Positions 57,036 to 64,000 of a stretch of DNA of 64,000 bases are shown here, piece by piece. Source of the stretch: an uncultured Rhizobium sp. (GTDB lineage: Bacteria; Pseudomonadota; Alphaproteobacteria; Rhizobiales; Rhizobiaceae). Numbering within the stretch: the stretch's first letter is position 1; the number at the start of each line of letters is the position of its first letter. The notes under the pieces were generated by a model. It made no database searches, was not told where the DNA came from, and saw only the letters and a program-made list of their open reading frames with translations. Where the stretch lies: positions 25,124-89,123 of the forward strand of contig CAMFIF010000017.1 of assembly GCA_945952415.1 (NCBI GenBank). Reading direction: 5' to 3'. The position numbers and the translations under genes are program-made.

Positions 57036-58256
57036 ATGGAAGAGTTCCACAAGGTCAAAAGGCTGCCGCCTTACGTCTTCGAGCAGGTCAACCGCCTGAA
57101 GGCCAGCGCCCGGGCCAATGGCGCCGACATCATCGACCTCGGCATGGGCAATCCCGATCTTCCGACGCCGCAGGCGATCGTCGACAAGCTGTGCGAGGTG
57201 GTGAAGGATCCGCGCACCCACCGCTATTCTTCTTCCAAGGGCATTCCGGGCCTGCGCCGCGCCCAGGCCGCCTATTACGGCCGCCGCTTCGGCGTGAAGC
57301 TCAACCCCGATACCCAGGTCATCGCCACGCTGGGCTCGAAGGAGGGCTTTGCCAACATGGCACAGGCGATCACCGCACCCGGCGACGTGATCCTCTGCCC
57401 GAACCCGACCTATCCGATCCATGCCTTCGGCTTCCTCATGGCAGGCGGCGTCATCCGTTCGCTGCCGGTCGAGCCGGACGAGAGCTTCTTCGGCCCGCTG
57501 GAGCGCGCCGTGCGCCATTCGATCCCGAAGCCGCTCGCGCTGATCGTCAACTATCCCTCGAACCCGACCGCGCATGTCGCCTCGCTCGATTTCTACAAGG
57601 ACGTCGTGGCTTTTGCGAAGAAGCACGACCTGATCCTGCTGTCCGACCTTGCCTATTCGGAGATCTATTTCGACGAAAACAACCCGCCGCCCTCGGTGCT
57701 GGAAGTGCCGGGCGCGCTTGACTGCACGGTTGAATTCACCTCCATGTCGAAGACCTTCTCCATGCCCGGCTGGCGCATGGGCTTTGCCGTTGGCAACGAG
57801 CGGCTCATCGCGGCGCTTGCGCGCGTGAAATCCTATCTGGATTATGGTGCCTTCACGCCCATCCAGGTGGCCGCCACCCATGCGCTGAACGGCGACGGCA
57901 CGGATATTGCCGAAGTGCGCGCGGTCTACCGCCGCCGCCGCGACACGCTGGTCGAAGCTTTCGGCAAGGCCGGTTTCGAAGTGCCGCCGCCCGCCGCCAC
58001 CATGTTTGCCTGGGCGAAGATCCCGGAAAAATTTCGGCATCTCGGCTCTCTGGACTTTTCCAAGCTCCTCGTGGAAAAAGCGGACATCGCCGTTGCCCCG
58101 GGCATCGGTTTCGGTGAACAGGGGGATGATTACGTGCGCATCGCGCTCGTGGAAAACGAGCACCGCATCCGCCAGGCGGCACGGAACCTGAAGAAGTTCC
58201 TGTCCACCGCGGATGAGACGATGCACAACGTCATCTCTCTTAATCTGCACCGCTGA
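57036..58256 (+). CDS. PLP-dependent aminotransferase (AlaC / LL-diaminopimelate aminotransferase type)
   Basis: The 406-residue class I/II aminotransferase shows IIDLGMGNPDLPTP, YSSSKGIPGLRRA, NYPSNPTAHVA and the PLP-binding lysine in SMSKTFSMPGWRMGF. The ATG at 57036 is favoured by AGAGGG eight bases before it; a GTG at 57027 and an ATG at 57030 are in frame. It lies 94 bases upstream of hom. Family members in rhizobia are often labelled LL-diaminopimelate aminotransferase, but AlaC-like alanine/glutamate transaminase is equally likely. I favour a role in aspartate-family or alanine metabolism. Confidence 0.87.
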   Translation: MEEFHKVKRLPPYVFEQVNRLKASARANGADIIDLGMGNPDLPTPQAIVDKLCEVVKDPRTHRYSSSKGIPGLRRAQAAYYGRRFGVKLNPDTQVIATLGSKEGFANMAQAITAPGDVILCPNPTYPIHAFGFLMAGGVIRSLPVEPDESFFGPLERAVRHSIPKPLALIVNYPSNPTAHVASLDFYKDVVAFAKKHDLILLSDLAYSEIYFDENNPPPSVLEVPGALDCTVEFTSMSKTFSMPGWRMGFAVGNERLIAALARVKSYLDYGAFTPIQVAATHALNGDGTDIAEVRAVYRRRRDTLVEAFGKAGFEVPPPAATMFAWAKIPEKFRHLGSLDFSKLLVEKADIAVAPGIGFGEQGDDYVRIALVENEHRIRQAARNLKKFLSTADETMHNVISLNLHR

Positions 58257-58350
58257 TCCGGGTCATCAGTAAGGGCCGTCCGCAGACCGGATCTGCGGGC
58301 GCGCTCAAAAACATGCTGCCGCTTCCGGCAGCCTCAATCGGGAAGATCAC

Positions 58351-59673
58351 ATGGCAGATGCCCTCAAAATTGGCATAGCGGGTCTCGGCACGGTCGGTGC
58401 CTCGCTTGTCCGGATTCTCCAGCAGCGCCGCAACGAGCTCGCCGTTTCCTGCGGCCGCTCCATCGATGTCGTTGCCGTTAGCGCCCGTGACCGGTCGCGC
58501 GACCGCGGTTTCGACATGTCCGGCATGATGTGGTTCGACAATCCGGTTGCCATGGCTGAGAATGCCGGGATCGACGTCTTCGTCGAGCTGATGGGCGGAG
58601 CCGAAGGGGCCGCCAGCGATGCGGTCAAGGCGGCGCTGAACCGGGGTCTCCATGTGGTGACGGCCAACAAGGCGCTGCTTGCCCGCGATGGCGTCAATCT
58701 CGCTGCGCTCGCCGAAGACAAGGGCGTGCTTCTGAACTACGAAGCGGCCGTCGCCGGCGGCATCCCCGTCATCAAGGCGCTGCGCGAAAGCCTGACCGGC
58801 AATACCGTTTCCCGCGTTTACGGGATCATGAACGGCACCTGCAACTACATCCTGACCAAGATGGAGAAGGAGGGGCTTTCCTTCGAGGCTTGCCTGAAGG
58901 AAGCCCAGCGTCTCGGCTATGCCGAGGCCGATCCGGCCTTCGATATCGAGGGCAATGATACGGCCCACAAGCTGTCGATCCTGACGACGCTCGCCTTCGG
59001 TTCCCAGATCGCGGCAGACGATATCTATCTCGAGGGGATCACCAATATCTCCATCGAGGACATTCATGCGGCGGCTGAACTCGGCTACCGGATCAAGCTG
59101 CTCGGCGTTGCCCAGCGCACCGATACCGGGATCGAGCAGCGCGTTCATCCGACCATGGTGCCGATGGAATCGGTCATCGCCCAGGTCGACGGCGTGACCA
59201 ATGCGGTGGCGATCGAATCGGACATTCTTGGCGAATTGCTGATGGTCGGCCCCGGTGCCGGCGGCAATGCCACGGCCTCTGCGGTACTTGGCGATATCGC
59301 CGACATCGCCAAGAGCCGCCCGGGAGCACAGCTGGTGCCGGTGCTCGGGCGTCCGGCAAAAACGCTCGAACCCTATCGCCGCGCCCAGATCCAGAGCCAC
59401 GAAGGCGGCTATTTCATCCGCCTCACGGTCGAAGACCGCACGGGTGTCTTTGCCAGCATCGCCACCCGCATGGCCGACAATAAGATCTCGCTGGAATCGA
59501 TCATGCAGCACTCCAAGCAGCATGTGGAAACCGGTAAACCGCAGACGATCATTCTCGTCACCCACGCCACTCGCGAGGATTCCGTCCGCAAGGCTATCGA
59601 GGCGATAAAGGGCGAGGGCTATCTCCTCGGCGAACCCCAGGTCATCCGGATCGAGCGTCCGAAGGACGCATGA
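58351..59673 (+). CDS. hom: Homoserine dehydrogenase
   Basis: The 440-residue enzyme reduces aspartate semialdehyde to homoserine, on the way to Met and Thr. It has the NAD(P) motif GIAGLGTVG (8-16), the catalytic region GIMNGTCNYIL and EADPAFDIEGNDTAHKL, and a C-terminal ACT domain (about 350-430, from GGYFIRLTVEDRTGVF) for feedback control. GGGAAG lies before the ATG. A terminator follows, then recJ. Confidence 0.95.
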   Translation: MADALKIGIAGLGTVGASLVRILQQRRNELAVSCGRSIDVVAVSARDRSRDRGFDMSGMMWFDNPVAMAENAGIDVFVELMGGAEGAASDAVKAALNRGLHVVTANKALLARDGVNLAALAEDKGVLLNYEAAVAGGIPVIKALRESLTGNTVSRVYGIMNGTCNYILTKMEKEGLSFEACLKEAQRLGYAEADPAFDIEGNDTAHKLSILTTLAFGSQIAADDIYLEGITNISIEDIHAAAELGYRIKLLGVAQRTDTGIEQRVHPTMVPMESVIAQVDGVTNAVAIESDILGELLMVGPGAGGNATASAVLGDIADIAKSRPGAQLVPVLGRPAKTLEPYRRAQIQSHEGGYFIRLTVEDRTGVFASIATRMADNKISLESIMQHSKQHVETGKPQTIILVTHATREDSVRKAIEAIKGEGYLLGEPQVIRIERPKDA

Positions 59674-59680
59674 ATGCAGC

Positions 59681-59707
59681 AAGGGGCGGCCGGCGAGCCG
59701 CCCTTTT
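59681..59707 (+). terminator. Terminator after hom
   Basis: GGGCGGC and GCCGCCC pair around a short CGGCGA loop and are followed by TTTTC. Confidence 0.8.
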
Positions 59708-59876
59708 CTCTGGGCGCCCGTTTCCCTCCGGGATAGAGTGGAGATCATGGCCTTTCCGCGGCAGCAAGGGGAGGATCTGTTCGTTCCCCAGCGCAAACGC
59801 CGCTCCCCGTTTGGCATTAGGCCCCGGACTCCTTATATAGGCGGGTAGATGCCGTCCCATTCGAGTTTCCCGCTTC

Positions 59877-61682
59877 ATGCCCATCGAGCCCGCCGATCCC
59901 GTCAGCCGTGCCTTTCTGAATGTCGAAAACTCGGCCTCGGGGCAGCGCTGGGTTTCGCGGCTGGATCAGGCGGGCCTGAACCGTGCCATGGCCATCAGCC
60001 AGATCCACGGGCTGCCGGACGTGGTCGCCCGCGTGCTGGCAGGCCGCGATGTGCCGGTCGACGGTGCGCCTGCCTTTCTCGATCCCACCATTCGCGCGCT
60101 GATGCCCGATCCTGCAACGCTGACCGATTGCATCCGCGCAGCCGAAAGGCTGGTGGAAGCCATCCGCCGACGCGAAAAGATCGCCATTTTCGGCGATTAC
60201 GATGTGGACGGCGCCTCGTCCTCGGCGCTCATGTATCGCTTCCTTGCCCATTTCGATGTGGCCCCGGAAATCTATATTCCCGACCGGATCTTCGAAGGCT
60301 ATGGCCCCAACCCCGCCGCCATCGGTCAGCTGATCGATCGTGGCGCGCGCCTGATCGTCACGGTGGATTGCGGCTCGACCAGCCACGAATCCCTCGCTGT
60401 CGCCGCAGAGCGCGGCATTGACGTGTTGGTCATCGATCACCACCAGATCGCCCAGCCCTATCCCCAGGCGGTCGCCATCGTGAACCCGAACCGCGATGAC
60501 GACCTGTCGGGGCAAGGGCATCTCTGCGCCGCCGGTGTCGTCTATCTCGTGCTGGTCGCAGCCGCCCGGCTGCTGCGAGAGGCGAAGGACAAGCGCGCCT
60601 TCACCCTCGATCTTCTTGCCTGGCTGGACATCGTGGCGCTCGCCACCGTGTGTGACGTGGTGCCGCTCAAGGGCCTCAACCGCGCCTATGTGGTGAAGGG
60701 GCTGCTTGCCGCGCGCAACATGGGCAATGCCGGGCTGGCTGCCCTGTTTCGCAAGGCCGGCCTTGGCGGGCCGGTCACCACCTACCACCTTGGCTTTCTC
60801 ATCGGTCCCCGCATCAATGCCGGCGGCCGAATCGGGGATGCGGCGCTCGGTAGTCGGCTATTGACCGTCGATGACCCGAATCTCGCAGGCGAGATCGCCG
60901 ACCGGCTGGATGAGCTGAACCGTGAACGGCAGGCCATGGAAGCCGCCATGCTGGAAGAGGCCGAGGCTGAGGTCATGGCCGAATATGGCGACGGGGAGGG
61001 GGCAGCCGTCATCATCACGGCCCGGGAAAACTGGCATCCGGGTATTGCTGGCCTGCTGGCCTCACGGCTCAAGGAGCGCTACCGGCGCCCCGCCTTCGCC
61101 ATCGCCTTCGACCCGAACGGGAGGGGCACGGGATCGGGACGCTCCATTTCCGGCTTTGACATGGGCAAGATGGTGCGCGCCGCCGTGGACGAGGGCATTC
61201 TGGTGAAGGGCGGTGGCCACGCCATGGCGGCTGGCCTCACGGTCGAGCGCGCCAATCTGGGCCGCCTCCGCAGCTTTTTCGAGGAACGCGCGTCCCGTGT
61301 CGTGCCTGGCCTCGTTGCCGCCCATACGCTGAAGATCGACGGCGCGGTCGGCGCAACGGGCGCGACCCTGCAGCTCATCGACCAGCTGGAATCCGCCGGA
61401 CCCTATGGTGCTGGCCACCCCCAGCCGGTGCTTGCCCTTCCCGCCCACCGCCTCACCGATGCGCGCATGGTCGGCACGAACCATGTGAAGATTACAGTCG
61501 AATCGCTCGATGGCACCCGCCTGGACGGGATTGCCTTCCGCGCGGTGGAAACGCCGCTGGGCCATTTTCTGCTGAATGGCCGTGGCCGCAACATCCACCT
61601 GGCTGGCAGCCTCGGAGCCGATTTCTGGCAGGGCACGCGCCGGGTGCAGCTGCGGGTGCTCGATGCCGCGCCCGCGCCCTGA
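59877..61682 (+). CDS. recJ: Single-stranded-DNA-specific exonuclease RecJ
   Basis: The 601-residue 5'-3' exonuclease has the DHH phosphoesterase motifs GDYDVDG (106-112), TVDCG, and IDHHQ with DHH at 187-189, followed by the DHHA1 and OB-fold parts. GRTINAGGRIGD-like NAGGRIGDA and the later KGGGHAMAAGL are also visible. The ATG at 59877 has no obvious ribosome site, so a slightly different start is possible. It is flanked by hom and by a convergent Lrp gene, only 3 bases away. Confidence 0.94.
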   Translation: MPIEPADPVSRAFLNVENSASGQRWVSRLDQAGLNRAMAISQIHGLPDVVARVLAGRDVPVDGAPAFLDPTIRALMPDPATLTDCIRAAERLVEAIRRREKIAIFGDYDVDGASSSALMYRFLAHFDVAPEIYIPDRIFEGYGPNPAAIGQLIDRGARLIVTVDCGSTSHESLAVAAERGIDVLVIDHHQIAQPYPQAVAIVNPNRDDDLSGQGHLCAAGVVYLVLVAAARLLREAKDKRAFTLDLLAWLDIVALATVCDVVPLKGLNRAYVVKGLLAARNMGNAGLAALFRKAGLGGPVTTYHLGFLIGPRINAGGRIGDAALGSRLLTVDDPNLAGEIADRLDELNRERQAMEAAMLEEAEAEVMAEYGDGEGAAVIITARENWHPGIAGLLASRLKERYRRPAFAIAFDPNGRGTGSGRSISGFDMGKMVRAAVDEGILVKGGGHAMAAGLTVERANLGRLRSFFEERASRVVPGLVAAHTLKIDGAVGATGATLQLIDQLESAGPYGAGHPQPVLALPAHRLTDARMVGTNHVKITVESLDGTRLDGIAFRAVETPLGHFLLNGRGRNIHLAGSLGADFWQGTRRVQLRVLDAAPAP

Positions 61683-61685
61683 CGT

Positions 61686-62138
61686 TCAGAAGGGCAGGTG
61701 GGTAGCTGCCTTCACCTCGCTGATGACGACGCTGGTTTCGATGCCGAATACGCCCGGCAACTCGGCCAGTATGCCGCGCAGATAGTCATTATAGGCAGTC
61801 ATGTCAGCCACGCGCAGCGTCAGAAGATAGTCCGCCGACCCTGTTATCAGCGTACAGGTGAGCACTTCCTTGAGCCCGCGGATACGCTGTTCGAACTGGG
61901 CTATCGTTGCCCGGTCGCGGCTTTGCAGCTTGATGAAGACCAGAAGCGTCAGCGGCAGGCCGCAGGCGGTCAGATCCACATCCGCGCGGTAGCCGCGGAT
62001 GATCCCCGCGTCTTCCATCTGCCGTATGCGCCGCCGCACGGGGGTCGGCGACATGTCGATCCGGGCTGCCACGGTTTCGACGCTGGCCCTCCCATCATCA
62101 TGAAGGCATTGGAGGATCTTGCGGTCGATCTGGTCCAT
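61686..62138 (-). CDS. Lrp/AsnC-family transcriptional regulator
   Basis: The 150-residue regulator has an N-terminal helix-turn-helix (about 1-55, with VETVAARIDMSPTPVRRRIRQ) and a C-terminal RAM effector domain (about 65-145). It diverges from a PLP gamma-family gene across 111 bases that contain a candidate inverted repeat, so it probably controls that gene in response to an amino acid. No Shine-Dalgarno sequence is evident before the ATG. Regulated targets beyond the neighbour are unknown. Confidence 0.9.
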   Translation of the reverse strand: MDQIDRKILQCLHDDGRASVETVAARIDMSPTPVRRRIRQMEDAGIIRGYRADVDLTACGLPLTLLVFIKLQSRDRATIAQFEQRIRGLKEVLTCTLITGSADYLLTLRVADMTAYNDYLRGILAELPGVFGIETSVVISEVKAATHLPF

Positions 62139-62157
62139 AAGGAGAGGTTTTCATCCA

Positions 62158-62175
62158 AGGTAGTGGAAATTACCT
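62158..62175. promoter_or_regulatory. Candidate Lrp-type operator in the divergent region
   Basis: AGGTA-N8-TACCT is a 5+5 inverted repeat in the AT-richer divergent spacer, 20 bases from the regulator start and 75 from the enzyme start. Lrp/AsnC sites are often such weak dyads, so this is only suggestive. Confidence 0.35.
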
Positions 62176-62249
62176 ATAGAAATAGCGTGGAAACAGCTGG
62201 CCTGAAAGCGGAAATATGGATGTGGCAAAACCAACCCGGAGATGATCAC

Positions 62250-63557
62250 ATGGCCAGAAATTACCGCCGCACCACGCTGGATGGACACAAGCTCCATCCA
62301 GCCACGCAAATGATGTCCTATGGCTATGATTCCGCCCTGTCGGAAGGCTCGGTCAAGCCGCCAGTCTTTCTCACCTCTACTTTCGCCTTTTCGAGCGCCG
62401 AGGAGGGCGCGGCCTTTTTCGACGTGGTGGCAGGCCGCAAGCCGGCACCGGAAGGCATGGGGGCGGGCGGCCTTGTCTACAGCCGCTTCAACCATCCGAA
62501 CACCGAGATTGTCGAGGATCGCCTCGCGCTTCTCGACGGGGCGGAAACCGCGCTCGTGACCTCGTCCGGGATGGCGGCCATCAGTGCGGTCGCCCTGACC
62601 TTTCTTCGCCCCGGCGATTCGGTCGTGCAGTACACGCCCCTTTATGGCGGCACCGAAACCCTTTTCGGCAAGGTGCTGACTCAATGGGGCATCAAGCCCA
62701 TTCCCTTCACCGACGGCCAATCCGAGCCCATGCTGCTCTATGCGCTTGAAAAGGCGGCCCGCCACGGGCCGGTGAAGATGGTCTATCTGGAAACCCCCGC
62801 CAACCCCACCAATGCCATGACCGATATTCGCATGGTGCGCAAAGTGGTGGATCAATGGGCGGAGCGGACCGGCACGCGGCCGATCATCGTCTGTGACAAC
62901 ACCATGCTCGGCCCCATCTTCCAGCGCCCGCTCGAAATCGGCGCCGATATCTGCGTCTACTCGCTGACCAAATATGTGGGCGGCCATTCGGATCTGGTGG
63001 CCGGAGGGATCACCGGCCGGAAGGACCTCATGAAGCCCGTGCGCCAGACCCGCAGCGCCTTCGGCTTCCAGCTCGATCCCCATTCCTGCTGGATGCTCTC
63101 CCGCTCCATGGAAACACTATCGCTGCGCATGGAGCGCGCCGCCGAAAGCGGCCGCGCCGTTGCCCGCTGGCTGCAGGAGAACACGCTGATTCCCTGCACC
63201 GTCCTGCATCCGGAGCTGGATATGGCCGAGACCAACCGCCGGCTTTACGAGGAGCAATGCACAGGCCCCGGCAGCACCTTCTCCTTCGTCGTCGAGGATG
63301 ACAGGGCGCTCGCCTTCCGCATCCTCAACGGGCTGCAGCTCTTCAAGCTCGCGGTGAGCCTCGGTGGCACGGAATCGCTCGTTTGCCACCCGGCCTCCAC
63401 CACCCATTCCGGCGTGCCAAAGGAGGCGCGCGATGCGGCCGGCGTGCATGATGGTCTCATCCGCATCTCGGTGGGTCTCGAACACCCCGAGGACCTGATC
63501 CGAGACCTCGAACAATCCTTCCGCAAGGCAAGGATCGCCGCCGACCAGGCCGCCTGA
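62250..63557 (+). CDS. Cystathionine gamma-synthase family PLP enzyme (possible methionine gamma-lyase)
   Basis: The 435-residue enzyme belongs to the gamma-family of PLP enzymes of Cys/Met metabolism. It shows SRFNHPNTEIVEDRLA, the substrate and PLP segment LVTSSGMAAISAVAL, YLETPANPTN, and the Schiff-base Lys in YSLTKYVGGHSDLVAGG. The ATG at 62250 has CGGAG eight bases upstream. It is divergent from an Lrp-type regulator, which suggests amino acid-induced expression. Cystathionine gamma-lyase, gamma-synthase and methionine gamma-lyase cannot be told apart here; a degradative role is favoured by the Lrp context. A terminator follows. Confidence 0.88.
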   Translation: MARNYRRTTLDGHKLHPATQMMSYGYDSALSEGSVKPPVFLTSTFAFSSAEEGAAFFDVVAGRKPAPEGMGAGGLVYSRFNHPNTEIVEDRLALLDGAETALVTSSGMAAISAVALTFLRPGDSVVQYTPLYGGTETLFGKVLTQWGIKPIPFTDGQSEPMLLYALEKAARHGPVKMVYLETPANPTNAMTDIRMVRKVVDQWAERTGTRPIIVCDNTMLGPIFQRPLEIGADICVYSLTKYVGGHSDLVAGGITGRKDLMKPVRQTRSAFGFQLDPHSCWMLSRSMETLSLRMERAAESGRAVARWLQENTLIPCTVLHPELDMAETNRRLYEEQCTGPGSTFSFVVEDDRALAFRILNGLQLFKLAVSLGGTESLVCHPASTTHSGVPKEARDAAGVHDGLIRISVGLEHPEDLIRDLEQSFRKARIAADQAA

Positions 63558-63586
63558 TACGCGGTCTGGAAGGGCTGGCATTGACC

Positions 63587-63614
63587 ACGGGCGCAGCAGG
63601 CTGCGCCCGTTTTG
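63587..63614 (+). terminator. Terminator after PLP enzyme gene
   Basis: ACGGGCGCAG and CTGCGCCCGT form a perfect 10-bp stem around CAGG and are followed by TTTGCTTTT. Confidence 0.88.
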
Positions 63615-63685
63615 CTTTTCGCAAGAGACGCAACGACAACAGCAGCTTGCGCTGCATATTTAAACCGAAATGTAAGGGAGAGGGG

Positions 63686-63760
63686 TGGCACGCCCTAGGG
63701 GAATCGAACCCCTCTCTGCACCGTGAAAGGGTGCCGTCCTAACCGATAGACGAAGGGCGC
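63686..63760 (-). tRNA. tRNA-Glu (anticodon TTC)
   Basis: On the minus strand the gene runs from GCGCCCTTCG to AGGGCGTGCCA. The anticodon loop CTTTCAC gives TTC, the T loop is GGTTCGATTCC, and CCA is encoded. The first acceptor pair is G1-U72, an unusual wobble for this tRNA. Length is 75 bases. Confidence 0.94.
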
Positions 63761-63948
63761 GTGCCGTGGCGCCCTTATAGGCGGGGTCGCCGAAGCGCGC
63801 AAGCGGGAAATTGCATTTTTATGTCAAAAAAATCATCTCGCATGGCAAGGCAGGAATCGGGCCGCCAAACGCCAAATAAGCCAGCATCATCCGCAGCTTA
63901 GGCAGAAGGGGAGGCATTGATGTTCCAGCAATTTTCAGGGGAGAAGGG

Positions 63949-64000
63949 TGGCACGCCCTAGGGGAATCGAACCCCTCTCTGCACCGTGAAAGGGTGCCGT
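63949..64000 (-). tRNA. Second tRNA-Glu (TTC), cut by window end
   Basis: The 52 visible bases from the CCA end through the anticodon loop are identical to the copy at 63686. It is cut by the window end, so its 5' part is not seen. Two copies in tandem, 188 bases apart, are normal for an abundant tRNA. Confidence 0.88.

Overview
The window is GC-rich chromosomal DNA from an alphaproteobacterium of the order Hyphomicrobiales, most likely the family Rhizobiaceae (Rhizobium/Agrobacterium/Sinorhizobium relatives). Signs of this are ExoR (the periplasmic brake on the ExoS-ChvI system), PopZ directly upstream of valS, two DUF1127 mini-genes, a rhizobial Si-specific transhydrogenase, class I PhaC, TolC beside a divergent isoaspartate methyltransferase paralogue, and a fused SecDF. 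I see no insertion sequence, prophage, integrase, CRISPR array, toxin-antitoxin pair or rRNA operon. Coding density is high and nearly all genes are intact housekeeping genes. The only incomplete genes are cut by the window edges: an acetyltransferase-like gene on the left and a second tRNA-Glu on the right.

Layout. (1) 1-2967, minus: cysK, alaX, sseA and a GNAT-like gene, a compact sulfur/cysteine and editing operon; a plus-strand SDR diverges from it. (2) 4064-9187, minus: photolyase, FAD oxidoreductase, DUF1365 protein and cyclopropane-fatty-acid synthase, a lipid-modification/light-stress cluster. (3) 9371-16814: tRNA-Asn, tRNA-Cys, a Pcm paralogue, tolC, popZ, valS. (4) 17245-21100: a FadL-type porin and exoR, then xthA and erpA on the minus strand. 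(5) 21308-43663, almost all plus: dgt, argS, a SPOR protein, nagZ, scpA-scpB, an ABC ATPase without permease, tatABC, serS, surE, pcm, a catalytically degenerate NlpD-like LysM/LytM lipoprotein, (minus) a DUF815 ATPase, then yajC, secDF, and homologues of the mitochondrial complex I assembly factors NDUFAF3 and NDUFAF6. (6) 43734-46360, minus: trmFO, two DUF1127 genes and a probable small RNA with anti-Shine-Dalgarno motifs. (7) 46713-50282: a DUF2157/GDYXXLXY membrane pair, tRNA-Leu, trigger factor. (8) 50370-56272, minus: sthA, radC, map, sfsA, phaC. (9) 56463-64000: a small lipoprotein, an AlaC/DapL-like aminotransferase, hom, recJ, a divergent Lrp regulator with a PLP gamma-family enzyme, and two tRNA-Glu genes.

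Functionally the window is dominated by protein export and envelope biology (Tat, YajC-SecDF, TolC, FadL, SPOR, NagZ, NlpD-like, ExoR), chromosome and pole organisation (ScpAB, PopZ), aminoacyl-tRNA synthesis (ValRS, ArgRS, SerRS plus AlaX editing), and sulfur and aspartate-family amino acid metabolism. No obviously new defence or biosynthetic system is present. The least explained items are the small RNA near 46233-46360, the NDUFAF3/NDUFAF6-like pair behind secDF, the degenerate LytM protein behind surE-pcm, the photolyase/lipid cluster, and inverted repeats in the tolC, fadL and Lrp-side leaders.
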